A stretch of 64,000 nt of DNA from Iris pallida (lineage: Eukaryota > Streptophyta > Magnoliopsida > Asparagales > Iridaceae), in assembly GCA_029216955.1 (NCBI GenBank), contig JANAVB010042257.1, positions 1 through 64,000 of the forward strand. Direction: 5' to 3'. Shown here piece after piece: positions 23,295-38,359 of the stretch (the stretch's first letter is position 1; every line of letters begins with the position of its first letter). The notes below the pieces were generated by a model. That model had not been told where the DNA came from. It saw only the letters and a list, made by a program, of their open reading frames with translations, and made no database searches. The position numbers and the translations under genes were made by a program.

Positions 23295-23450
23295 GTGTAT
23301 ACCGTATAGACCGTAATTATTATTACATTTATACCGTATGGACCGTGATTATTATTACATTTATATCGTGTAGACAGTATTTCTTTATTACAGTATACTG
23401 TGTAGACCGTGTAACTTTATTTTGTGTAGATAGTGTAGACCGTGTCGCAT
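23295..23450. repeat. Degenerate ACCGTGTAGA array in LARD LTR
   Basis: Repeated words such as TACCGTGTATACCGTATAGA and GTAGACCGTGT occur with irregular spacing, broken by ATTATTATTACATTTAT. The counterpart in the 3' LTR is 30661-30790, with one block fewer. Confidence 0.6.
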
Positions 23451-23970
23451 AATTGTCCCGAGACCGATCATATATCAAAGGTACTTCATTCAGTCGGTCA
23501 GTATTGTCTTTATTTACTCTTTTCTTTATTTAGTTTTATTTGTCTTTTTATGTTTTTCAAGTCATATATTTAAAGGCTAACCTCTATTGTATAGTCATTT
23601 TCATATATTGAAACTGCATTCAGTGAATTGTACTCGTTCCATTCCTGACTGGAAACCAATATTTTTCAGGTTAGCCATGGATTCACTTAGTACTGGGAGA
23701 TACGGGTGTACTTATAGACAAAAGTCTAGAGATTAGCTAGATAGCTGAGTTGTTGTCATTCCAATATTTGTACAAGTTTATATTTTCTTGCAAATATAAA
23801 ACTTGAAAATATTGTAAGTTTAAATTAATTTTGGGAATGAGCATTAACTATGATTTTGAGCATTGTGGCTATACAACGTTTCACCACCGACACTACGACG
23901 TAGGCTGGCATGGATACGCGCTCGCATCCATTTTAAAAGAAAGAAGAAAAAATGGGTGCGGATCGTGACA

Positions 23971-26900
23971 TGTTTTTGTGGTAGCCCATGCAGGTCTGAT
24001 TTCGCAAATCATGCAAACTCGTGATAGTAGCTGAGTTAGTCATAATATTGTGAGCCTGCGACTAGAAAATGCTCATTCACGAGTTAGGATAATTTAATTT
24101 AAGAGAATGATTAGGACTTGGAGTCCCCTATACAAATTTATCGATGGGTAGTCTATGCCATACAATTTAGACGAGGAGTTATAAATTTTGATAGATTGTC
24201 AGATCACCATAGGTACACTATTACCTCTTGATATGACGATACGATCCAATGTGGATAGATTAGTCACCTGGTGAGACAGGGCTTCATAGAGTTAATGAGC
24301 TAACATTGATAAATTGTGCAATTCCTTCGCTTTGCCTCTTTAGATATCATCCTCATGTCTTAGCCCAAATTACCTATTTATTTTCTATTTTGCCCTAAGA
24401 ATTATTATAATTTATATAATTTTTGATTATGTTATCCATATACAGACCTCAAGTTAGTTTCTATTCAAGTTTTTCCTCAAAGGCTTGAATACACATGGAA
24501 TAGATACTAGAATGTTTGTAATCTTTTTGTCTTCAGCTATTTTCTCCCTGTTACATCTTTTATTTTAAAGGTTGTGACTGATAGGACAACTACTTACGCT
24601 CTTTTTGATAGTCAACTTGTTTGAATCTCTAGAAGCTCGTGAAATTTTTATAGATATAGTTAAGGAAATGTTAGTTAACTCATGATGGCAGGACAACAGC
24701 ACACTGTCGCCATTTATTTAAATTATGGAGACTATGGATTCACTGCAGCCAGTAGCGCACTAGCGAGGCACGGCTCCTAGAGTTGAAATTAGTTTAAGAA
24801 AATATAGGTTTTAGAATATTGCTAAACTATGGCTAGTGGTCCTCTTTGATCGTAGTTACCCTTGAATCAATATTGGATAGAGTTAAGTAATGTTCGATTT
24901 GTATCATATTTGAGTTACGAAATCAAGGATTTACCATAGCCAGGGTATACGAGCAAGGCATAATCCTCGATGAAATGACTTCAGACATGATCACAAGTTT
25001 AGGATACTATAGATGATAGGGAAATACCCTGTACGTCCCATAAGATCCAAAGCCAATACTAGTGGAAGTTCTGTAAGATGGATAGCATGTCTCCCAACCT
25101 AGTATTTCGTGGTCCTTGTGATCTATTGGCGAGATAATTGACTGACACTAATAGGTTTACCGGGAATATAGAATTTAGAGATCAATAACCCATTAGTCGA
25201 CCAAGGCTTTATGGATAAGAAGATAGTAGGAAGGCCATATAAGCAAGAACACAGGATAAGGTTTTGATTCTCATAAAACTCGAACTACTTGTGCCTCCTT
25301 TCAAAAATCTCGCATACTTGTATTTTGACTATCTTGACCAATGCTGCTATTACAGCCTAGTTTTGCAAGCTTACTCTTTTATCGTGCTTGATTCAAGACA
25401 TATGTTTAGTGGGGACGCCTACTGGCATATTGTCTAATCAGAATCGATATATTACGGTCTGATCAACCGTAGTGCACCCGGTTCGCTCTTCCTCTGATTT
25501 ACCTACGTGGATGGAGATGTAGATGTCTCTAGGATCTCATCCGCGACTGCATTGACAATTCCTCTTGAATTATACATTCGCCTTTGAATCACGTAATTGT
25601 ATTCAGTGACATCTCCCTTGAACTCTTTTTGGTTTTTGCCTTTCACTAATTTGGAAGACGAAACCTTATAATTGGTAGAGAGATACAGAGTATCCCCCAT
25701 GGCTATGATAGTTGTATACCCAAGTGTGGCTACCATCGGCCAGTCTTGTGGTTGAGTTACTCGTTCTCCTCTCGACCCTCAAACTACTATTGGGACTTTC
25801 AAGCCATCTGAATTCGAGAATGATTAGGGTCCTACCCTTAGTCAAAATGCCAACCTAGGAGACTATCTCTTTGCAAGAAACCAAACTTGTGAGTCTCTAA
25901 TTATTTGCTTAAAGATTGCTTTAACTAGCAACTCTTAAGCCTTAACCCAACCCATCCTCGACCAAAGCCCACAGTTAGACATGAGATGAGTGAACGAAGG
26001 AAAGGGCAATCATTTATCGTGACTAGGGTAGACACTCATCCAGAGATTGGTTTCCAACAAGTATTGTACTAGTTATGTAAATTTTATTATTAAGACCTAA
26101 CTAGTGTTGGAATACCACAGTCACTAGTTTAGCCAATACCATAGTTTAAATATTCTGTCATATTATGATCTACCAGTGGTCAACAGCAATACATGATCAC
26201 TACAACTCTTGTAACAATAGTCTGGCAGGCTTGATGCAAATAGAGATTCACGACTCAGTTAGTAGAAATCTTTTCAAATGATGTGCCTTAGAGTTGGTTT
26301 CCCCCGTTGATAACTCTTGAATACTGTGGACGAGTAGATCAATTATTTTATTGACCATGTGTCCACTGTACACACTCGTTTTCTATTTATTGAGGAACGA
26401 TCCATGACTTGACTTATATATACCGTATCCCGTTACGTCGTGCCTTATTCTTTATTAACAAGAGTCGAGGTACAATACCCGGACTTTGGAATTCTTCTAC
26501 CCTTATTATTCCTAAAACCATGTCCTATCCTCTAATGGTGATTGGACTGTAAGCCCTCTAAATTTTTTGGGTATGCGAGGATTACCAATTGATTAGAGTA
26601 ATTTCTATGATAATTAGTGCCCCATGGACTCCCACTTTCCATTTAGACCATTCTGTGTCCCCGGCCGAGTCATTAATATTCGGAGCACGAGACCAGCTGT
26701 TACCTTCCAACAAAATTCATATACAAGATCTAGACGAGTCTACCTTTATCTAGGTATATCATATCCCACTCAAACACGCCCCCTTGTACTCTATTTTTAT
26801 GGTATGACCTTTATGTCAAAAGGACTAGATATAACCCTTACTATAATACCCGTATACTTTCCGACTACAATTAGAGACTCAACTTCGACTCGAATCTTTC

Positions 26901-28063
26901 GACCCAAGATATGGTTGTGATCGGCTCGAAGCCCACTACGCACATGTCACTAGTGTGCCACTCAATTGTGTCTTCTCGTGCTACTTAAACACAAAAGTCA
27001 CTGAAGGGACATTTTGGGCTTTAGGGACCTAGCTAACCAACCTGATTGGAAACTTGCTCAACCACTTGGTGGAAACCTATTCTAGGTTATCCTAACCAGG
27101 TACAAATAGTTTATCATTGGGAATCTTGCCAGTCAATACAAATTGAAATCCAAAGTTCATCCAACCAACGATTGATGTCCAATTAGGGAACCCATTAAGA
27201 ACCAGTAAAACCCATCCATACATTCCACCATTTTTGGACTATAAAACCAAACTATTTGAAATAGGTCCCTATACCTATTACGTAGTCTCCTCCTCTTGGA
27301 ATGTGAAGTCATTCGTGACCATTAATCCATCTACCTGGAAGTTGCAATACGATCTTGTATTGCATTTTTATCCCTTGCTCGTGCGTTTAAATAACCACAG
27401 AAAAGATCACAATCTTGATTTCCTAAATTCCGTTCTATTATGGGATCTTGTTAAGAGTAAACTTCGAGAACAGAACTTCTGTATTACACGGATTGCAAGC
27501 CCCTCTAAGAAATGAAGGGTTCTTCGATTTAACAAGTGACTGGACTAGAGTAGCTCACTCTAGAAAATAAGTCAGTGGTTCATAGACTTTCTTTCTATCT
27601 GCATCATTGGATACTCTCCATCGCTCTTGACACTTCATAATTGTCTTCGATTATTCATCCTTATCATCCTGTCCTTCCTATTACAGAGCGACGAATGGTC
27701 ATACTTATTAGAATTTACCAATAATTCTTATATACTTGTGTAAATTTGTTGCTTGGGTTGTTTGATAGATAAGAGATGATTATAGAGGCCAAAGCAGTGG
27801 ATATCTATTGGTAGCAATTTTTGGCAACTAGGTGGAAGGTTATAAAGTTTTAGCGACATGAGATTCGAGGGAGTAGTGTGACCAAAGGTGGGTAGAAGTC
27901 CTCAGATTTCATAGTTACAAAATGGCTAGGAGGAGGTTTTAAACTATTTTCGAGGAATTAAAACTTAAGGAGATTAAGGTAATAGTATTTTTCCTTTCTG
28001 AATTTAAGGAATAGTTATGAACTAGAATTTCGAGGACGAAATTATTTTTAAGGTAGATAGATT
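23971..28063 (+). other. LARD internal region, non-coding
   Basis: 4.1 kb without any gag or pol motif on either strand. The start reads TGTTTTTG then TGGTAGCCCATGCAGG, a candidate primer site placed like those in gypsy-3 and gypsy-4. A weak echo of a protease motif (TYALFDS at about 24592) may be a relic of pol. The longest open stretches are under 100 residues and unrecognised. The end (28028-28063) carries TTTCGAGGACGAAATT and AAGGTAGATAGATT, a decayed gypsy polypurine tract. Confidence 0.75.
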
Positions 28064-31313
<3,250 letters not shown>

Positions 31314-31318
31314 CTTGC
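31314..31318. repeat. Target-site duplication CTTGC, right copy
   Basis: Exact repeat of 10284-10288, marking the right end of the LARD insertion. Confidence 0.92.
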
Positions 31319-32198
31319 ATATATAACACAACTGATTGAGGCATAGATATGTCAGATACATGTTTAATTATAGTCATTTGTTCAAGGAAAGTGGACCCTC
31401 TATGCCGTTTGTTGTAAACATTCCCTTCCCGATCCTATTTTTATTACATATTGTACTTAGGCATATACGTGTATTCATGAGAACATAAATGATTAAATTT
31501 ATTTCTCTTCTTCTTATAGGAACTACATAGAAAATGAAGGTGCTGTGAATATATGAGGGATGTGCTCCGGCCGGATTTGCTACCTATGTTGGTTTTATTT
31601 ATATAATTATCAGTTTTTGATGTTTAAGATGTTTGGAAAGTACATACTTTGGTGGGATATATTTGTGGTTGGATAAGTGTTGGATGTTTGTGGTTGGACG
31701 TGTGTTGGATGTGTTAGAAGTTTGTAGTGTATGAACAATATATAGTTTAATAATATAAAATTTAGGATTTATAGTTATTGATGTATGTATATCTTCTGGA
31801 TTATTGATATTATGTGTGTGTTTGATTCATTATATATAATTATAAATAAAATTTTGACTTCAGCTTCTCTTGACAGTTATAAAATGTCAATAATTAACTC
31901 AATCCTACAGCATGAAGAATTTTCTTGACGGCTAATAGCCGTCATCTAGGCCGGAGTAAAGAAAAGTTTTTGTCTACATTGATGGTTTCTAAAAACTGAT
32001 ATCCTGAAGGCTAAAAATAGTCAAGAAAACTACTTCATATGACGGCAAAAAAACCGTCAAGAAAAGCCATGCCAGCGGCCATCAAGAAAAAGGGGGGGTC
32101 TTTTCTTGACTCAGGCCTACTTGACGGATCCCGCAACCGTCAAGATACCCATTTCTTGACGGAAAAAACCCGTCAAGAAAAGCCTTTTTCTTGTAGTG
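31319..32198. mobile_element. CACTA-1: right end of a CACTA (En/Spm-type) transposon
   Basis: Ends TTTTTCTTGTAGTG, the inverse of CACTACAAGAAAAA, a classic CACTA terminal repeat. The last 300 bp carry subterminal units CTTGACGG/CCGTCAAG in both orientations (31925, 32055, 32085, 32120, 32155, 32170). The candidate 3-bp duplication AAT follows at 32199-32201. The left terminus is not in the window and probably lies beyond gypsy-1. The remaining 31319-31900 holds an acceptor-like TTCTTATAG and no gene I can name. Confidence 0.8.
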
Positions 32199-32201
32199 AA
32201 T

Positions 32202-33817
32202 GATCGAATTTGATCTTGAATATTGAGAAGATTATCCAGTTCAGACAATAGCATTAGTCGTACGACTCGGAACTCATTGCAAATGAAGATCGTCAGGTTA
32301 CGCATATCATCGATGGTATTGAGGCATATCAAAGATCGATTTGCGATAACTCGGGGGTACTCTGAGTTGGAAAATGACGATCGTGTAAATATTATTGTTT
32401 CGATGGATGCTAGGCTTGGGGATTTGATTGAAAGAAATATTTGGATGTAAAGAAAGTATCTTGATTTCTTTGACGATAGCCACAATGTTGACGTTGTTGT
32501 CTTGTACGAGCACAACTCTAGCCTCGCACATGCGTCACGTCAGATTTGGGGTGATAATTCTACGTGAGCATTGATATGGTGATTCATGTAACGGGAAGGA
32601 TCGAACTCAAAAATTAGGATGTGGCAATTTTGATTGCTTCAACTTATGGTTAATGCGAAGGTAAATTCGAGGATTGTTCGGATTTGTAATTGATGATTAA
32701 GTAAACGTGAGGATTGAGCAGATCCAATTTGCGTATCGATAAGAATTAGTCTAGACTCAAAGCAAGAGTTACGTCCCGATGAGGATGATTATTCCACGAG
32801 GGCATTGCACAGTGATTTTATGCCCACTGTAGATAATCAGACTCGCGTGAGATTGGGGCGTGACATATTGTTAAGCTAGATGACCTGGTGATCGAATACG
32901 TAAATTGTGATAAACGACTTAGGGAATATGGAATATGAATTATGGTTTATCGACAAATCGCATCGTAGCATGTTTGACTAGGAATGAGTTGATATGTGGA
33001 TTTTATCGAACGTGTTCTAAGAGATAGACTATGTGAATTGCTTGTTGGACGAGTGATATTGATATGTCATGGAATAAGTTGAATAAAACTTATCATAGGA
33101 TGGATTTGCTGAATGACTCGGACCCTTTGGTCTAGGTGTTGTGAGTACGAATAGGAGGAATCTATGCTCGAAGTTTAGAAATCGGAGTAATGCGAGCTTG
33201 GATAGAAAATCCTATATTGTCAACTTTCGTTTGACCCTAGGATTGGGGTAAGTGTTGGTATTATTGTTGGAGAACTATTATATTCCTGACATTGACTTTA
33301 GCCTTGAGAGATGGCCTAGCGGTTAGGTGAGACGTCCATATTTTGAGAGATAACATTGGCATGATTGATCTAGAGGATTGATAGGATTGGGAAATGGTAT
33401 GGATGGATAGAATGATTCAACTAAAGGAAAAACCATACTCACGAGGCTCGACTAAAATGTATATATTTTAGGGACGCCTGAATATGTGCATGATCCGACT
33501 CAAGTGAGAATGACAAATTCTCTATCATGAGGCTTGGCTAAAATGCATATATTTTGGAGACGTCTAGAATATGTGCACGATCCAACCAAATGATACATGA
33601 ATTCAAATGAGACTATAGGAACGGAAGGGTATCAAGGATTTCAAAATTGTGTCTCAAGTAAAAGATTGATACTAGTGCGATCATTAGTTTGGAAATGAAC
33701 TTGAATATTGATTGAGGCAAAGTGCATGCGAGAGTCACTGGATAATGAGTCGAATTATAAGTCAATAAGTGTACTCAGTTAGTTTCGAGGACAAAACTTT
33801 TTCTGAGTAGTATATAA
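32202..33817 (+). mobile_element. gypsy-2 remnant upstream of its 3' LTR
   Basis: AT-rich decayed sequence ending in AGTTTCGAGGACAAAACTTT directly before an LTR start, the typical 3' end of a plant gypsy internal region. No gag-pol motif survives. GGGGCGTGACA at about 32860 resembles an LTR end, so a short piece of 5' LTR (32202-32868) may be present; this is uncertain. The left part is cut by CACTA-1. Confidence 0.5.
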
Positions 33818-36340
33818 TGTCCCGTCTTGCTTAGTCAATCGGAGGAATCATAACGCAAATGGGATTTGGACTTAGCCATACAACGGTTGCTCGAAGACCT
33901 GCTCGGTCGAAGCTAATCATAGCTCAGGTGGGTGGCTTCGGTGAACTTGCCTCAGCCTGGCGTTCGCACTAATAAAATGAAAGTTTTCAACTGCACAAGG
34001 AGGCTTGATAATAAAAAAAATACATCCACTAGTAATCCCAACTTGTGTCGATAGAACATAGAAAATGTTCCACGGTTGGCTTAGAAATGTTGCACGATGG
34101 CTTTCAAAATGGCACTTGGTCCTTCGTCTCGTGGCTTGGGAGTAGAAAATTTGGTCTTCGCCACAAAGTTATGAATTAGCCTAAGTCATAGGCGTCGCCC
34201 GCATAAATGCTTAATAAAGCATGCACGGTCTCATCATCCAAGGCTTAGCCTAGCCTATGCTCGTCACACGGGTTAAGTTGGCCTGCACGATTCGTGGCAT
34301 AAGTCTAGGCACCCAAAGAAACTTGGTTGTTCATGTTGAATGCATGCACGACACATTTTTTGAATACAAGGCTTGGCATAGCCCTTGCTCATCCTGCTGA
34401 TTAAGTTATTGCATGATTAAGTTAGGCAATAGTTTTGTTGCGCTATTGAAGTTATAGCAAGCATTGTCCTATGTTTTTTGTGGTTGTTAAGTTGCATAGT
34501 CCCATGGTCCCTAGGCTCGTCATATAAAGTATGACTTGAGCGATAATGTCGCTTAGAAAGTAAGTTGGTTTAAGGCACGAGCTACGGTAGGTTCAAGGGT
34601 AAGTATGCCACGGTTAAAGAATACATATTTGGTCTAAGTTAAGCTGGAAGACTACGTAGTAGTCATTCCTTAGGTTTTAAAAAGATGAAAGTTCATGTGA
34701 CTGGTTGTCGCCGAGATCGGTCCCGCTACTTGGGAGTCTCGATAGAAAGTTCACGCGATTGGTTGTCGCCGAGATCGGTCCTGCTACTTGGGAGTCTCGA
34801 TAGAAATTTCACACGACTGATTGTCGCCGAGATCGGTCCCGCTACTTGGGTGTCTCGATAAAATATAGAAAGTACGGTTATGAATAAGGAAGGACATGGT
34901 AAATCAAGTTGAGTCTTGCATGGTTATTGGACAAGTTGTCGACAAGGATGATTTTGTTCCTCAGATGGTATCTACGACCACAGGACAGGTTTGGCCTAGA
35001 AGGAACATGCTTGCAGGACCCTCGGATGGTGTACGACCTGACCCAAGGGGTGTACCGTAGAGCAGATAGTACGGGAAATTCGGCGAGATCGCATCTCGTT
35101 GTATACGAATGTACCGTATTATCCAATTAAGGTCCAAGTATAGCTTGTGGTGCTAGTAACTGTTTCATATAGATAAGTCGGCATAGGAGCGGCTATCCGC
35201 ATGCATGCCTTAAGCGAGCCAAGTGGTGTGAGCACGGTTTGAGTGGATTACAAATTATTTGCTTGGTATGCAACACATTCGATAAGTCTAAGGTTTGGCT
35301 ATAGCCAAGGCACGTGCTTCGGCACGAGATGTGGGTCAACTAATGAGTTCGTGGCATATAGTACATAAGTTCAAACTCAGTCATTTCAAAGTTAAGTCAG
35401 GAAGGGCCATAGGGTAAGTTGGTTAAGGCATCATGAGTTACGAGGCAATACCTCTATATGTCATGGCACGACCACGCTGTTATGACACAAGCATATGTGA
35501 AAGACTAAGTGGAGAGGTACTGCTTCGATTATACTGAAGCACGAATAGAGTATAGCACGACCATGTCATTGCGTCGCTAAGTATAGGCTGAAAGGAAAGC
35601 TCAAGTCCGTGCGTTGATATTGCAAGTACGAGAATGGTCTAAGGCACAATGATATGTAAGATATCGGAGCTTGGCACGGTGATGGTCTAGAGACACCAAT
35701 AGGTCAGGTGTCGATATCCTAAAACTGATCATAAGGCAAGAATAGAATGGCAATAATAAAGGGCTATTATTGTATAAAATAATTAAACGTGTTGGCTTTG
35801 TTTTGGTGGGCGAGGAGCTCACACCACCAGTACAGTTGAGTACTGACATCCACACAGTTTTCATGTGAAGGTACAGGTAGAAGCTCGTTAGCACGGAGCT
35901 CTCTTGGATGCGTCGAGGCACGAAGTTCCTTGGCGTCTTGAGCCATGCGGCCGCTAGGAGTCAAAACTTATACGGGCCATAATGTTTGAACATTGCCTAT
36001 ATGAAGCATCTGCCACTTGCAGTCTTGAAGCTTGTATTGAGAAGTCATAGAGAGCAGAGTGACTTGTAATATGAAAGAAAAGTGAGCCTGAGTGAATGTA
36101 ATCTTGGCTACGTGCCTATGTAATCTTATGTTTAAAATTTGAACATAGACTTTGATTTTTTTTCAATGCTTTTGTTTTCTTGTACATTCAATATTTCTGC
36201 TTGGGACTTCCGTGCGACGATCCAGTCGTAAGCCGCTGTAATAGGCCGTTATGGAACCTGCTTTGCATGAGTGTAATCTAGGCTCACACGACATCACGTC
36301 TTGGTAAGGACGATCAGTCATACGGGAGTGGGGTGTGACA
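33818..36340 (+). repeat. gypsy-2 3' LTR (2.5 kb)
   Basis: TGTCCCGTCTTGC...GGGGTGTGACA, directly after the gypsy polypurine region. It contains a three-copy 58-bp tandem repeat (34690-34863) and many dispersed GGCACGA words (34580-35720). No gene is supported. The open frames at 34878-35964 overlap on both strands without conserved motifs. Confidence 0.7.
34690..34863. repeat. Three tandem 58-bp units in gypsy-2 LTR
   Basis: Units start at 34690, 34748 and 34806, each with TTGTCGCCGAGATCGGTCC and GCTACTTGGGAGTCTCGATA. They differ at only a few sites, mostly in the first 15 bases. Confidence 0.9.
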
Positions 36341-36450
36341 CTACCCTTGAAATGTCTGCTTTATACCATATTCGTAAGGGGAGACCATTTTTTGTCCCCA
36401 AGACGATCATTCAGATGATGGATCATTGTTGCAAAAGTAATAGAAACCTT
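36341..36450 (+). pseudogene. Plant transposon-protein domain, left half (split by CACTA-2)
   Basis: Reads ALYHIRKGRPFFVPKTIIQM and MDHCCKSNRN up to the CACTA-2 insertion, and continues in frame after it (LAYTMILSIIFQHFDIDL). From memory this resembles the 'putative plant transposon protein' domain found in many plant LTR-element and transposon proteins. Its left part is lost at the gypsy-2 LTR end. Confidence 0.5.
36448..36450. repeat. CACTA-2 target-site duplication CTT, left copy
   Basis: CTT precedes CACTACC at 36451 and is repeated after GGTAGTG at 46417-46419. A 3-bp duplication is diagnostic of CACTA insertion. Confidence 0.85.
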
Positions 36451-36469
36451 CACTACCAATTACAGTATT

Positions 36470-36830
36470 TTAGCGACGGCCATTTAGCGACGGAAATTTT
36501 CCGTCGCTATTACCGTCGGATCACCGACGGATTTGTGACGGAATACCGACGGAAAGCAGTGGACAATTTTTTTTTATTTTTTTATGTCCATATCCGTCGC
36601 TACCCCGTCGATAGGTCGTCGGCCAAGTAGCGACGGTTTTATATCCGTCGCTAGAACGTCGCATATTTTGGCGGCAAAAGCCTAAAATATTGGCGCGAGA
36701 TTTACTGACGACTTAGCGACGGAATAATCCATCGCTACTCTGGCGCGAAATTTACTGACGACTTAGCGACGGAATAATCCGTCGCTACTTCCGTCGCTAA
36801 TTTCTGTACCCTAACTCAAATTGAACCGAC
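36470..36830. repeat. CACTA-2 left subterminal repeat array
   Basis: Repeats of TAGCGACGG / CCGTCGCTA in both orientations, including a near-exact 60-bp duplication (GCGCGAAATTTACTGACGAC at about 36694 and 36744). In CACTA elements such motifs are bound by the element-encoded accessory protein. Confidence 0.85.
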
Positions 36831-36849
36831 GGAGGGGAAATTTTCATTC

Positions 36850-37760
36850 CCTCCCAAAACACTCTCTCTCTTCCCTCTCCCTCTCTCCGACGATCTCCCT
36901 CTCTCCGACCGGCGATCTCCCTCTCTCTCTCTAAGGTATGCTCTCTCTCCCCCCCCCTCTCTCTCTCTATCTCCCTCTCTCTCTCTCTCTCTCTTTTACG
37001 ATTTGGGGGGTTGGGGGGCTGTCGTAGTGGTCGGAGAGGGTGTGGGGCAGGAGGGTTTCGGGTACGGGGTGGGGTGGTCGGGGCAAGGGTGGAGTGGGGT
37101 GGTCGGGGGCAGGGGGGTCGGGGAGGGGGTCGGGCAGGGGTGGAGGGGTGGTCTGGGCAGGGGGGGTTCGGGTAGGGGGTGGGGTGGTCGGGGCAAGGGT
37201 GGGGTGGGAGAGGGGGCAGGGGGGGTCGGGGAGGGGGTCGGGCGGGGTGGGGGGGTGGTCTGGGCAGGGGGGGTGGGAGAGGGGGTCGGGCAGGGGTTGG
37301 GGGAGGGTCGGGCAGGGGTTGGAGGGGTCGGGGCAGGGGGACAGGGGGGTGGGAGAGGGGGTCGGGCAGGGGTTGGGGGGGGTCGGACAGGGGTTTGGGG
37401 GGGTCGGGGCAGGGGGGGCAGGGGGGTGGGAGAGGGGGTCGGGCAGGTATTTGGGGGGGGTCGGGCAGGGGTTGGCGGGGGTCGGGGCAGGGGGGCGTAG
37501 GAGGGTCTCTGGAGTCCCCGCGCAGGAGTCCTCCTCCTCCTCTCCCACAGACACACACACACACACGGACACATACACACACACACGGACACACACACAC
37601 ATGGACACACACACACAGACACACACACACACACACACGGACACACGGACACACAGACACACACACACACAGACACACACACACACACGGACACACACGG
37701 ACACAGACACACGGATACACACACACACAGACATATATATATATATATATAGGCATAATT
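36850..37760. repeat. Low-complexity block: CT tract, G-rich minisatellite, CA and TA microsatellites
   Basis: CT-rich tract 36850-36992; G-rich minisatellite 37000-37500 built on GGGGTCGGGCAGGGG; CA-rich tract with CACGGACACA interruptions 37548-37730; then (TA)n. The long open frames across it on both strands encode only Gly/Arg, Pro or Cys/Val monotony and are not genes. Confidence 0.9.
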
Positions 37761-38140
37761 TTAAGTAATTTATTAATAATATATATATATATATATACAC
37801 AGACACACGTCGTGAAGTCTAGTATATATTTGATTAGCTAAGGTAGAAGTTTAGCCTAATTAAGGTTAGTTTTGACAGAGTTGACTTGGACTCCTAATTT
37901 GACCTAGAATTAGCCTAGTTGACCTATTTGTATTTCGATTGATATCATATGAATAGTTTGCCTAAGATTTGATTGGGTTGGTTTTAATGTGTGGGTAAAT
38001 TAGTTTACCTTATTTTAGAGTATGACTACGTAGCTAGTGTGTAGAGTAGTATATGGTTACTAGATCCTAGTGTAGAGTAGTATGTAGAGGAGTATGGCTA
38101 CTAGTGATATATAGATATGTAGGTCCATGTGTATCTGTAT

Positions 38141-38295
38141 CGGACTATCGCTATCGGTATCGAACTATCGCTATCGGTATCGGACTATCGCTATCGGTAT
38201 CGAACTATCGGTATCGATCGAACTATCGGTATCGGACTATCGCTATCGGTATCGGACTATCGCTATCAGTATCGACCGTATATACTTAGTATCGG
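38141..38295. repeat. Minisatellite CTATCGCTATCGGTATCGGA
   Basis: Tandem 12- and 24-bp units of CTATCG and GTATCG words, about ten repeats, with scattered copies of GTATCGG out to 38370 at the foot of the inverted repeat. Confidence 0.85.
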
Positions 38296-38359
38296 GCGTA
38301 GCGGATTAGTATCGATCAGTATATAGGTTTGGGTTAAGATCAAGGTTCAAAGTATCGGT

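Larger units (their letters stand above)
21681..23970 (+). repeat. LARD 5' LTR, right part
   Basis: Resumes in the TA tract and TATTAGTCTAATAAAA, which also follows the TA tract in the 3' LTR at 29044 and 29120. It is collinear to the end CGTGACA at 23970. It contains a 15-bp-arm hairpin (21790-21823), a TATA-like stretch, a GC-rich leader-like block (21970-22100), a degenerate array of ACCGTGTAGA-like units (23295-23450) and the terminal block CGACGTAGGCTGGCATGGAT. Confidence 0.9.

Noticed and set aside
25503..25736. 77-residue minus-strand frame in the LARD interior
   Set aside because: No motif, no start context, and the opposite strand is the element's sense strand.
34690..34863. CRISPR array
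   Set aside because: Only three directly adjacent 58-bp units without spacers, in a plant LTR.
36797..37841. Open frames of 165-319 codons on both strands
   Set aside because: They run through CT, G-rich and CA repeats, occur in several frames of both strands and encode only monotone Pro, Gly/Arg, Cys/Val or His/Thr text.
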